Below are positions 1 through 9,391 of a stretch of 64,000 nt of DNA, piece by piece; positions within the stretch are counted from its first letter, which is position 1, and each line of letters begins with the position of its first letter. Made by a program: the position numbers and the translations under genes. The DNA is from Streptomyces roseicoloratus. GTDB lineage: Bacteria > Actinomycetota > Actinomycetes > Streptomycetales > Streptomycetaceae. The DNA lies in NCBI RefSeq assembly GCF_004117935.1, contig NZ_SDOY01000143.1, positions 50,898 through 114,897 of the forward strand, read 5' to 3'. A model generated the notes under the pieces. It worked only from the letters and a program-made list of their open reading frames with translations, made no database searches and had not been told where the DNA came from.

Positions 1-1088
1 GAGGGCGCCGCCGGCGGCGAGTTCCTCGCCGACCTTCTGCTGCTGGCGGCGGAGGCCGTAACGGCGGACGAGTTCGTAGGAGACGACCACGGCGATCACG
101 ATGATGCCCTGCATGATCTTGGTGATCTCCTTCGGGTAGCCCGCGACGTCGAGCGACGACGACGTCTTCTCCAGGAAGGCGAAGAGCAGGGCGGCGAAGA
201 AGATGCCGACCGGGTGGTTGCGGCCGAGCAGGGCGATGGTGATGGCGGTGAAGCCGACGCCGACGGGGAAGTCGAGGCTGTACGTGTGGGTCTCACCGAG
301 CAGCGTCGGCATGCCGGACAGACCGGCGAGCGCGCCGGAGAGCAGCATCGAGGTGAGGATCATCCTCTTGGCGTCGACACCGCTCGCCTGGGCGGCCGAC
401 TCGCTGGCGCCGGTGGCGCGCAGGTCGAAGCCGAAGCGGGTGCGGTTGAGGACGAACCAGTAGACGACGCCGAGCGCGAGCGCCACGAAGGTGAAGCCGT
501 AGATGACGCCGTTGCCCTCGCCCATGTCGATGCCCGGGAACCAGCCGGACTCGGCGATCTCACCGGTGGTGAGGTTGTTGGAGCCCTCGGGCTGGACGCC
601 GAAGTTCTTGGGCAGGATCAGCCAGGCCACCAGCGAGGTCGCGATGGCGTTGAGCATGATCGTCGAGACGACCTCGGAGACGCCTCGGGTGGTCTTCAGG
701 ATGCCGGCGATACCGGCCCAGAAGGCTCCGGTGAGCATGGCGGTGAGCACGATCACGAGGATGTGCAGCGGGCCGGGCAGTTCGATCGAGGCGCCGACCA
801 GGGCGGAGACCATGGCCGCGAGGCGGTACTGGCCGTCGACGCCGATGTTGAAGAGGTTCATCCGGAAGCCGATGGCCACCGCGAGCGCCGCCAGGTAGTA
901 GATCCCCGTCTGGTTGACGATCAGGACCTGGATGTCGGAGAACCCGGCGTTGTCGATCATCAGCCGGATCGGCTCGATCGGGTCGAGGCCCGTGGCGAGC
1001 AGCACCAGCATGGTGAGCACGAACGAGGAGACCAGCGCGAGCACCGGGCCCGCGGCCCCGATGATCAGCTTGTCCTTGTCGAATTTCA

Positions 1089-1092
<4 letters not shown>
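1..1092 (-). CDS. ABC transporter permease, nucleoside/BMP type (partial, C-terminus off window)
   Basis: Integral membrane permease of a BMP-type (nucleoside) importer, which would pair with a second permease beyond the left edge. The start has two adjacent ATG codons (1092 and 1089). The N-terminus MMKFDKDKLIIGAAGPVLAL leads straight into a hydrophobic segment, and the visible 364 codons contain alternating hydrophobic helices. It runs off the window before its stop. The ATG at 1092 overlaps the TGA of the upstream ATPase by four bases (ATGA), so the two are probably translationally coupled. Assignment to the RbsC/YufP permease family rests on the hydrophobic pattern and on the adjacent ATPase and BMP lipoprotein. 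The substrate (purine or deoxynucleosides) is inferred from family knowledge. Confidence 0.85.
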
Positions 1093-2738
<1,646 letters not shown>

Positions 2739-2808
2739 GGCGCACTCTCCTTGGCCGGAAGGAGTGGGAGCGGAGGGGCAGGGCGGGGCGAAGTTATCGT
2801 GCCGCTGG

Positions 2809-2823
2809 GACATCTACACGCGT
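2809..2823. promoter_or_regulatory. Putative operator at the ATPase promoter (GACATCTACACGCGT)
   Basis: The bases 2814-2825 (CTACACGCGTAG) form a near-perfect palindrome. The 15-mer at 2809-2823 recurs with one change upstream of the BMP lipoprotein gene (4074-4088, opposite strand). On the minus strand TAGATG (2816-2811) could serve as a -10. Repressor-operator function is inferred from the symmetry, the repetition and the position at both promoters of one transport system. Confidence 0.45.
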
Positions 2824-2884
2824 AGCACTGCCGGAAATTGAAAACCCGTACGGGATTGGGTCCCGTTCCGGGGGAATGGGGCCG

Positions 2885-2922
2885 GGGCCCGGCTCCGGTG
2901 GGGTGCCACCGGATCCGGGCCC
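2885..2922 (-). terminator. Hairpin between BMP gene and ATPase gene
   Basis: A 17-bp stem with one mismatch (2885-2901 with 2906-2922) closed by a GGTG tetraloop, 30-66 bp after the lipoprotein stop and before the ATPase. There is no U tract. It probably attenuates read-through so that the binding protein is made in excess over the membrane and ATPase subunits, a usual arrangement for ABC importers; the role is inferred. Confidence 0.55.
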
Positions 2923-2950
2923 GCAGGCTCAGGTCAGGACCTGGATGCCG

Positions 2951-4009
2951 TTACGGCGTGGTCTTGACGGTGATCTTGCCGTCGACGATGTCCTTCTTCG
3001 CCTTGTCCACGGCGGCGACCATCTCGGTCATGCTCGAGTACGCCGGGTTGGACGTGGCCAGGCCGACGCCGTCCGTCGCGAGGCCGTAGCGGACCTCACC
3101 GCTCTGCGGCTTGCCGTCCTTGACCGACTTGATCAGGTTGTAGACGGAGTCGGACACGTCCTTGGTGACCGAGGTCAGGATGTGGTCCTTGTAGGCCGCG
3201 AGGCCCTTCTGGTTGTACTGGTCGGAGTCCACGCCGATGGCCCACTTGCCGGCCTTGGCGGTGGCCTCGATCGCGCCGGAGCCGGCGAGACCGGCGGCCG
3301 CGTAGATCACGTCGGCGCCCTTGTCGAGCTGGCCCTGCGCGGCGGCCTTGCCGAGGTCCGGCTTCGAGAAGCCGTCGAAGTTCGGCGGCTGGGTCAGGTA
3401 CTGGGTGAGCACCTTGGCCTTGGGGTTGGTGTCCTTGACGCCCTGGACGAAGCCCGCCTCGAACTTCTTGATCAGCGGAACCTCGACACCGCCGATGAAG
3501 CCGACCGTGCCGGTCTTGGAGGCCTTGGCGGCGGCGACGCCGGCCAGGTAGGAGCCCTGCTCCTCGTTGAAGACGAGGTTGGCGATGTTCGGGCCGGTCT
3601 TCGACGTGTCGTCGATCAGGCCGAAGGTGGTCTTCGGGTAGGCCTTGGCGACCTTCTCGATGGCCGGGGCGTAGGCGAAGCCGACGCCGATGACCGGGTT
3701 GTTCCCGGCGCGGGCGAGGGCGGTGAGGCGCTGCACCTTGTCGGCGTCGCCCTCACCCTCCGAGGGCTCGGCCTCGGAACCCTTGACGTCGAGCTCGTCC
3801 TCGGCCTTCTTCAGACCGGCGTAGGCGGCGTCGTTGAAGGACTGGTCGCCGCGGCCGCCGATGTCGTAGGCGATGGCGGCCTTGACGGCACCGGCGCTCG
3901 AGGTGGAGCTGGAGCCCGAGTCCGTCGACGACTTGCCACACGCGGTGGCGGACAGGGCAAGCGCCGCAGAGGCGATGCCCACGGTCGTGATCCTGGTGAT
4001 CCGGCGCAA
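2951..4009 (-). CDS. BMP family lipoprotein, nucleoside-binding component of ABC importer
   Basis: Extracytoplasmic solute-binding lipoprotein of the BMP (PnrA/Med-like) family, which binds purine nucleosides in characterised members. The 352-residue chain opens with a lipoprotein signal peptide (basic MRRITR, hydrophobic core, lipobox SATAC at about residues 20-24), then a Ser/Thr-rich linker and the periplasmic-binding fold containing AIAYDIGGRGDQSFND near residue 46, typical of the family. The start codon is TTG (4009) preceded by AAGGGA at 8 nt. It is the first gene of the transporter set, 135 bp before the ATPase, with a candidate operator-bearing promoter upstream at 4074-4100. Family is sure; exact ligand is not visible. 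Confidence 0.92.
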   Translation of the reverse strand: MRRITRITTVGIASAALALSATACGKSSTDSGSSSTSSAGAVKAAIAYDIGGRGDQSFNDAAYAGLKKAEDELDVKGSEAEPSEGEGDADKVQRLTALARAGNNPVIGVGFAYAPAIEKVAKAYPKTTFGLIDDTSKTGPNIANLVFNEEQGSYLAGVAAAKASKTGTVGFIGGVEVPLIKKFEAGFVQGVKDTNPKAKVLTQYLTQPPNFDGFSKPDLGKAAAQGQLDKGADVIYAAAGLAGSGAIEATAKAGKWAIGVDSDQYNQKGLAAYKDHILTSVTKDVSDSVYNLIKSVKDGKPQSGEVRYGLATDGVGLATSNPAYSSMTEMVAAVDKAKKDIVDGKITVKTTP

Positions 4010-4073
4010 GAGGAGGGTCCCTTCAAGACTGACCGAAAGCGCCTCTTCCGGCGCTGGTTTCGCGGCGATCGTA

Positions 4074-4088
4074 ACGCGCGTAGATGTC
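4074..4088 (-). promoter_or_regulatory. Putative operator/promoter of the BMP lipoprotein gene
   Basis: On the minus strand GACATCTACGCGCGT matches the ATPase-promoter element at 14 of 15 positions. It lies between a weak -35-like TTTAAC and a -10-like TACGAT, a classic place for a repressor to act. The core ACGCGCGT is self-complementary. Regulator unknown. Confidence 0.45.
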
Positions 4089-4318
4089 AGTTAAAGACCC
4101 GTTCATGAGTCGTTATCGGATCGACGCGAACCGGCCAGGCCACACACCGGGGGCGTCCGGCCCGATACCGCCCGTCATACACGCTGGTACGGGTGTACGG
4201 GCCGCGCCCCGAAGCGACACGCCGGGCACTGGGCCAGGCGGATGAACGGCTTCCGGTCCCTCATTAAGTCGTACTTAAACGTCCGGATTTCGCGGTTCGC
4301 GCGGCGCCCGGATCACGG

Positions 4319-4431
4319 CCTCGGGCGGGCCGGCCCCGTGCTCTCGGGCGGGCCGGCCCCGCGACCTGCGGCGGACCGGCCCCGTGACCTCCGGCGGACC
4401 GGCCCGCAGCCTTCGGCGGACCGGTCCGTGA
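4319..4431. repeat. GC-rich tandem repeat, about 5 x 23 bp, 3' of the amidohydrolase gene
   Basis: Five degenerate units of about 23 bp with the core GGCGGRCCGGCCCCGTG run from 4319 to 4431, starting about 20 bp beyond the stop of the minus-strand amidohydrolase gene. The units diverge progressively. Short inverted symmetry (GGCCGGCC) within each unit could fold in RNA. Confidence 0.75.
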
Positions 4432-4452
4432 CGGATCGGCGGCGGCTCCGGA

Positions 4453-5694
4453 TCAGCGCGTCGCGGCCTTCGGCATGCCGTCGAGGAGCGCCGCGGCCGT
4501 GAACAGCTCCACGCCCACCCCGATGGCCCGCTCGTCGACGTCGAAGTCGCCGGCGTGGAGGTCGCGCACCCGGGTGTCGCCCGGAGTGCGGACGCCGAGC
4601 CTGGCCATGGCGCCCGGGACGTGCTCCAGGTACCAGGAGAAGTCCTCGCCGCCGAGCGACTGCTCGGTGTCCTCGACCGCGAGCGGGCCGCGGCGGGCGG
4701 TCATCGCGTCGCGGAGCAGCTCGGTGACGACCGGGTCGTTGACGACCGGCGGGACGCCGCGGACGTAGTCGACGGTCGACTTGGCGCGGTGCAGCGTGGC
4801 GATCTCGTCGACCGCGGCGTGCACCAGGTCGGGGGCCTCGCGCCAGGTCGGCAGGTCGAGGCAGCGGACGGTGCCGGAGAGCTCGGCGTGCTGCGGGATG
4901 ACGTTGGGCGCGTGGCCGGACTCGATGCGGCCCCAGGTGACCGAGAGCCCGGAGCGGGCGTCCGCCCGGCGGGCCAGGACGGCGGGCACGTCGACCGCGA
5001 CGCGGGCGGCGGCGGTGACCAGGTCCGTGGTGAGGTGCGGGCGGGCGGTGTGGCCGCCGGGGCCGTCGAGGGTGACCTCGAGGCGGTCGCACGCGGAGGT
5101 GATGGGGCCGGGCCGCAGCCCGATCTTCCCGGCGTCGACGCGCGGGTCGCAGTGGACCGCGAGGATCCGGCCCACACCGTCCAGGACGCCCGCCGCGACG
5201 GCGTCGGCGGCACCGCCCGGCAGCACCTCCTCGGCGGGCTGGAACAGCAGCCGTACGGCCGCGGGGAGGCGGCCCTGGCGGTCGAGCTCGGCGAGGACGA
5301 GTCCGGCGCCCAGGACGGCCGTGGTGTGGACGTCGTGCCCGCAGGCGTGGGCCCGGTTCTGCTCCTGGGAGCGGTACGCGACGGTCTTCACGTCCGGGAT
5401 GGGCAGCGCGTCCAGATCGGCGCGGATCGCCAGCATCGGCCGTCCGCGGTCCCAGGTCCCGATGTCACAGATGAGCCCCGTGCCGCCGGGAAGCACCTGC
5501 GGGCGCAGTCCCGCGGCCTGCAGACGGGCCTTGACCGCGGCGGTGGTACGGAACTCCTGGTTGCCGAGCTCGGGGTGCATGTGCAAGTCCCTGCGGAACG
5601 CGATCAGTTCGTCACGCAGGGGTTCGGACAGCGTTCCGGGCAGGACTGTGGGCACCGCGCCGGGACCGGGCTCTCGGGACTTCAACTGGTTCAC
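4453..5694 (-). CDS. M20 family metallopeptidase / amidohydrolase
   Basis: Zinc-dependent amidohydrolase of the M20 (HipO/AmhX-like) family, which cleaves amide bonds of N-acyl amino acids or small peptides. Seen: DLHMHPELGNQEFRTTAA near the N-terminus, the HACGHDVHTTAVLGAG metal-binding motif around residue 115, FQPAEEVLPGGA, VHCDPRVDAGKIGLRPG, and a C-terminal GGEDFSWYLEHVPGAMARLG. Length 413 fits the family. The start is GTG at 5694; no strong Shine-Dalgarno is visible. It is monocistronic and precedes the nucleoside transporter on the same strand. Its substrate cannot be told from sequence. A weak dyad GGAAAGAAATCTTGTTCC at 5761-5778 lies upstream. Confidence 0.9.
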   Translation of the reverse strand: MNQLKSREPGPGAVPTVLPGTLSEPLRDELIAFRRDLHMHPELGNQEFRTTAAVKARLQAAGLRPQVLPGGTGLICDIGTWDRGRPMLAIRADLDALPIPDVKTVAYRSQEQNRAHACGHDVHTTAVLGAGLVLAELDRQGRLPAAVRLLFQPAEEVLPGGAADAVAAGVLDGVGRILAVHCDPRVDAGKIGLRPGPITSACDRLEVTLDGPGGHTARPHLTTDLVTAAARVAVDVPAVLARRADARSGLSVTWGRIESGHAPNVIPQHAELSGTVRCLDLPTWREAPDLVHAAVDEIATLHRAKSTVDYVRGVPPVVNDPVVTELLRDAMTARRGPLAVEDTEQSLGGEDFSWYLEHVPGAMARLGVRTPGDTRVRDLHAGDFDVDERAIGVGVELFTAAALLDGMPKAATR

Positions 5695-5979
5695 CTTTTG
5701 AAGGGTAGGCCCCCGGTGAGATCAACTGCCCGTCGATCACGAAAAGTTCAGCCCCTTAGGGGAAAGAAATCTTGTTCCTTGGGCATGACGGTCACCCTCT
5801 GTGGGTACGCTGACTCGAATTGCAATCTTTCGGTACGGGCCGCCGGCCCCGCCGCGCCCGAGGCCGCGGCGACGGGCACGGGCGACCGGTGAGCCGGCCG
5901 CCCGACCGTCGGGGCGACAGTGCGCCGGGGCCGGGGCGACCGGCGACAGGGCGCCGGGCGCTCCCTTACGCCCCGGGGC

Positions 5980-6801
5980 CTACGCGCGCGTGAGCGGCTC
6001 CTGGAGTTCCGTCACCCACCGGCCGCGATCCTCCGGGCACTCCAGGTACAGCTCGCGGGCGTAGCCGGCGGAGCGGTGACCGCTGTCGGCGATCCACGCG
6101 GCCAGGGCCTGCTCGGTCGGGAGGACGTCGTCCATCGAACCGCGGTGGACGATGGTGGCGGCCTCCTCGATGCCCGGCAGGACGTGCACGAGCACGCCCT
6201 CCGCGACGGTGCCCTCGGGGACGGTCGTGCCGGCGTGCACGACGACCGATCCGTCGCCCCGGCCCGCGTCCTCGTAGTACGCGATGCCCGGGCCGAACCC
6301 GGTGACGCCGGCGGCCTCCAGGCGGCGGCACAGCTCGTCGTACAGCGGGCCGATGACCGGGCTGATGTCCTTCGGGCCGAAGCTGCCGGCGGTGCCGCTC
6401 AGCTCGGCGATCCGGACGGCGGGGATCTTCTTGACGACGACGTCCTGGGTGGACATGCGTCCCTCGCTCTCGATGGCTCGGAGCCGCGCACCGACCTGGG
6501 CGAGCCGGGCCCGCGCCTCCTCCAGGGCCGTCTCCAGCTCGGCCTGGCGCAGGCGCAGCATGCCGCGCAGTTCGTCCGCGCCGATCTCGTCGTCGAGGAC
6601 GGCCCCCACCTGTTCGAGGGTGAAGCCGAGCTCCTTGAGCGCGATGACGCGGTTGAGCCGGGCGAGCTGGTCCGCGGAGTAGAAGCGGTAGCCGCTGTGC
6701 GGGTCGACATGGGCCGGGCGCAGCAGTCCGATCGCGTCGTAGTGACGCAGCATGCGGACCGACACCCGCCCGTAGCGGGCGAAGTCTCCGATGGTGAACA
6801 T
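5980..6801 (-). CDS. MerR family regulator with GyrI-like effector-binding domain
   Basis: DNA-binding transcription regulator of 273 residues. An N-terminal MerR winged helix (FTIGDFARYGRVSVRMLRHY, residues 2-70) is followed by a long helix rich in Glu/Arg (about 75-115), the dimerisation coiled coil, and a C-terminal GyrI/BmrR-like domain (about 120-270) that in relatives binds hydrophobic or cationic drugs. The fold order matches BmrR and TipA-type multidrug regulators. It lies 37 bp downstream of a LysE-type exporter on the same strand, so it may regulate that exporter. The start ATG is well placed before the conserved FTIGDFA. Confidence 0.92.
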   Translation of the reverse strand: MFTIGDFARYGRVSVRMLRHYDAIGLLRPAHVDPHSGYRFYSADQLARLNRVIALKELGFTLEQVGAVLDDEIGADELRGMLRLRQAELETALEEARARLAQVGARLRAIESEGRMSTQDVVVKKIPAVRIAELSGTAGSFGPKDISPVIGPLYDELCRRLEAAGVTGFGPGIAYYEDAGRGDGSVVVHAGTTVPEGTVAEGVLVHVLPGIEEAATIVHRGSMDDVLPTEQALAAWIADSGHRSAGYARELYLECPEDRGRWVTELQEPLTRA

Positions 6802-6838
6802 GACGGCCCCTACGGAACGGCCTCACACGGTGTCAGGG

Positions 6839-7504
6839 TCAAGCGGCGCTGCTGAGCGACAGCTTCACGGCGAAGCCGAGGAAGAGCGCGCCGGCGGCGG
6901 AGGTGGCTCCCGCCGAGAGGCGCTTGCGGCGCCGGAACGCGGCGGCCAGGCGGGTGCCGCCGAATATGAGGGTGGTCAGGTAGAGGAAGCTGCCGAGCTG
7001 CAGCAGGGTGCCGAGGACCAGGAAGGACAGCGCCGGGTAGGCGTAGGACGGGTCCACGAACTGCACGAAGAAGGAGATCAGGAAGAGGATCGCCTTCGGG
7101 TTGAAGAGGCTGATGATCAGCGCCCGCCGGTACGGGCGCTCCACCGGCCCCGCGGCGTCGGCGGCGCCGTCGCCCGGCTCGGCCCCGGCGGCCCGCCCGC
7201 GGGTCCGCCACATCTCGCGGGCGGCGCGCAGCATCCCGTACGCCATCCACGCCAGATAGCCCGCGCCCGCGTACTTGACGATGGTGAAGAGCAGCGGGGT
7301 GGTCTGCAGCAGCGAGGCCGCGCCGAGGGCGGCCAGGGTCATCAGGACCGTGTCGCCGGTGAACACGCCTGCCGCGGCCCGGTATCCGGTCCTGGTGCCC
7401 TTGCGTGCGGCGACGGACAGCACGTACAGCGAGTTCGGCCCCGGGAGGAGGATGATGAGGACGAGCCCGGCGAGATAGGTCGGCAGATCGGTGACACCCA
7501 GCAT
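6839..7504 (-). CDS. LysE family amino-acid/metabolite exporter (LeuE-like)
   Basis: Inner-membrane exporter of the LysE/RhtB family, about six predicted helices over 221 residues. The N-terminus LPTYLAGLVLIILLPGPNSL carries the family hallmark (PGPNSLYVLS), followed by GVFTGDTVLM and a loop rich in Glu/Arg. The NPKAILFLISFF segment near the middle is typical of LeuE-like members. I chose ATG 7504 because the protein aligns with the family from MLGVTDLP; an in-frame GTG at 7534 would add ten residues but lies inside a 14-bp inverted repeat. The MerR gene follows at 37 bp. Confidence 0.9.
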   Translation of the reverse strand: MLGVTDLPTYLAGLVLIILLPGPNSLYVLSVAARKGTRTGYRAAAGVFTGDTVLMTLAALGAASLLQTTPLLFTIVKYAGAGYLAWMAYGMLRAAREMWRTRGRAAGAEPGDGAADAAGPVERPYRRALIISLFNPKAILFLISFFVQFVDPSYAYPALSFLVLGTLLQLGSFLYLTTLIFGGTRLAAAFRRRKRLSAGATSAAGALFLGFAVKLSLSSAA

Positions 7505-7542
7505 GGAGCGGAGTGTCGCACGGCGGTACGACACTCCGCTCC
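7505..7542 (-). promoter_or_regulatory. Perfect 14-bp inverted repeat abutting the LysE start codon
   Basis: GGAGCGGAGTGTCG (7505-7518) and its exact complement (7529-7542) flank a 10-nt spacer and end one base before the ATG at 7504. In mRNA this would be a stable hairpin occluding the ribosome site; in DNA it is a possible operator. It could be bound by the adjacent MerR protein or another repressor, but that is inference. Confidence 0.6.
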
Positions 7543-7562
7543 CGTGTTTCGCATCGCGGAAG

Positions 7563-7662
7563 CTCCGCGTCCGGAAGGGGCCTCGGCGGGGCTCGCTCCG
7601 CGTCCGGAAGGGGCCTCGCCCGGGCCCGCCCCGCGTACCGAAGGGGTCTCGGCGGGGTCGGG
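7563..7662. repeat. Three imperfect tandem repeats of about 35 bp 3' of the mutase gene
   Basis: Units share the pattern CCGCGTCCGGAAGGGGCCTC followed by a GGCGGGG-type run, repeated three times between the mutase stop (7671) and the LysE upstream region. They are degenerate and GC-only apart from a few A/T. No gene is seen here. Confidence 0.7.
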
Positions 7663-7670
7663 CCGGGCCG

Positions 7671-9251
7671 TCAGAAGGCGTCGGTGGGGACGTAGGTGCC
7701 CCAGACCTCGCGCAGCGCGTCGCAGACCTCGCCGACCGTGGCCCGCGCCTTGAGCGCCGCCTTCATCGGGTAGAGGACGTTGTCCGTGCCCGCCGCGGCC
7801 TTCTTCAGCTCCGCGAGGGCCGTGTCGACGGCCGCCTGGTCGCGTTCGGCGCGCAGCCGCGCGAGCCGTGCGGCCTGCTGGGCCTCGATCGCCGGGTCGA
7901 CCCGCAGCGGCTCGTAGGGCTCCTCGACGTCCAGGGCGAAGCGGTTGACGCCGACGACGACCCGCTCGCCGGCGTCGGTCTCCTGCGCGATGCGATAGGC
8001 GGAGCGCTCGATCTCGTTCTTCTGGAAGCCGCGCTCGATCGCGCTGACCGCGCCACCGAGGTCCTCGACCTTCCGCATGAGCTCCAGGGCCGCGGCCTCG
8101 ACCTCGTCCGTCATCCGCTCGACGGCGTACGAGCCGGCGAACGGGTCGACGGTCGCGGTGACGTCGGTCTCGTAGGCGAGGACCTGCTGGGTGCGCAGCG
8201 CGAGCCGGGCGGACTTGTCCGTCGGCAGGGCGATGGCCTCGTCGAAGGAGTTGGTGTGCAGCGACTGCGTGCCGCCGAGGACGGCGGCGAGGGCCTGGAC
8301 CGCGACCCGGACCAGGTTGACCTCGGGCTGCTGGGCGGTCAGCTGCACGCCGGCGGTCTGGGTGTGGAAGCGGAGCATCTGCGACTTGGGGTCCTTCGCG
8401 CCGAACTCCTCCTTCATCACTCGTGCCCAGATCCGGCGGGCCGCGCGGAACTTGGCGACCTCCTCCAGGATCGTCGTGCGCGCCACGAAGAAGAAGGAGA
8501 GCCGTGGCGCGAAGTCGTCCACGTCCATGCCGGCGGCGAGCGCGGTGCGGACGTACTCGATGCCGTCGGCGAGGGTGAAGGCGATCTCCTGCGCGGGCGA
8601 GGCACCCGCCTCCGCCATGTGGTAGCCGGAGATCGAGATGGTGTTCCACTTCGGGATCTCGGCCCGGCAGTACCGGAAGATGTCCGCGATCAGCCGCAGC
8701 GAGGGCTTGGGCGGGAAGATGTACGTGCCGCGGGCGATGTACTCCTTCAGCACGTCGTTCTGGATGGTGCCGGTCAGCCGGTCCGCGGGGACGCCCTGCT
8801 CCTCGCCGACGAGCTGGTAGAGCAGGAGCAGCAGCGCGGCCGGGGCGTTGATGGTCATCGACGTGGACACCTTGTCCAGCGGGATCCCGTCGAACAGGAC
8901 CCGCATGTCGTCGAGCGAGTCGACGGCCACGCCGACCTTGCCGACCTCGCCGTGTGCGATCGGCTCGTCGGAGTCGTGACCCATCTGGGTGGGCAGGTCG
9001 AAGGCGACCGAAAGTCCCATGGTGCCGTTGGCGATGAGCTGCTTGTAGCGGGCGTTGGACTCGACGGCCGTGCCGAAGCCGGCGTACTGGCGCATGGTCC
9101 ACGGGCGGCCGGTGTACATCGACGGGTAGACCCCGCGGGTGAACGGGTACGCGCCGGGTTTCCCCAGCTTCTCGGCCGGGTCCCAGCCCTCCTGGGCCTC
9201 CGGCCCGTAGACCGGTTCCACGGGCAGCCCGGACTCCGTCTCGCGCGCCAT
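7671..9251 (-). CDS. Acyl-CoA mutase large subunit, methylmalonyl-CoA mutase type
   Basis: Adenosylcobalamin-dependent mutase catalytic chain, 526 residues, comprising only the TIM-barrel domain. The C-terminal B12-binding domain of fused enzymes is absent, so a separate small subunit is expected elsewhere. Substrate-discriminating positions are readable. Tyr56 (RQYAGFG) and Arg174 (IARGTYIFPP) correspond to Tyr89/Arg207 of Propionibacterium methylmalonyl-CoA mutase, whereas isobutyryl-CoA mutases carry Phe/Gln. The offsets agree exactly (33 residues at both sites). Other family motifs: FDLPTQMGHDSD, GTIQNDVLKE, SISGYHMAEAG, NSFDEAIALPTD. ATG 9251 has a GGAAGG site 8 nt upstream and precedes the conserved MARETESGLP. 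It diverges from the L,D-transpeptidase gene. Confidence 0.92.
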   Translation of the reverse strand: MARETESGLPVEPVYGPEAQEGWDPAEKLGKPGAYPFTRGVYPSMYTGRPWTMRQYAGFGTAVESNARYKQLIANGTMGLSVAFDLPTQMGHDSDEPIAHGEVGKVGVAVDSLDDMRVLFDGIPLDKVSTSMTINAPAALLLLLYQLVGEEQGVPADRLTGTIQNDVLKEYIARGTYIFPPKPSLRLIADIFRYCRAEIPKWNTISISGYHMAEAGASPAQEIAFTLADGIEYVRTALAAGMDVDDFAPRLSFFFVARTTILEEVAKFRAARRIWARVMKEEFGAKDPKSQMLRFHTQTAGVQLTAQQPEVNLVRVAVQALAAVLGGTQSLHTNSFDEAIALPTDKSARLALRTQQVLAYETDVTATVDPFAGSYAVERMTDEVEAAALELMRKVEDLGGAVSAIERGFQKNEIERSAYRIAQETDAGERVVVGVNRFALDVEEPYEPLRVDPAIEAQQAARLARLRAERDQAAVDTALAELKKAAAGTDNVLYPMKAALKARATVGEVCDALREVWGTYVPTDAF

Positions 9252-9391
9252 GTGCTGTGCCTTCCGATCGACGTCGTGGCTGTGTGTCGTGCGAGTTCCC
9301 AGCATGCCCGTCTCGTTTCGGTCACGTGCGCAACCACCCGGGCGTGGGAAGCATCACTTCGTACACACGTCGTTCTTCCCGGGGGGCTCCG

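Larger units (their letters stand above)
4010..4452. other. Intergenic region, 443 bp
   Basis: Lies between the amidohydrolase stop and the lipoprotein start, both on the minus strand. It contains the putative promoter/operator described at 4074-4088, a relatively AT-rich stretch around 4255-4295, and a tandem repeat array at 4319-4431. I see no convincing gene or RNA in it. Confidence 0.6.

Noticed and set aside
5695..5979. Possible small gene in the GC-rich interval downstream of the MerR gene
   Set aside because: Frames are low-complexity, without ribosome sites or consistent codon usage.
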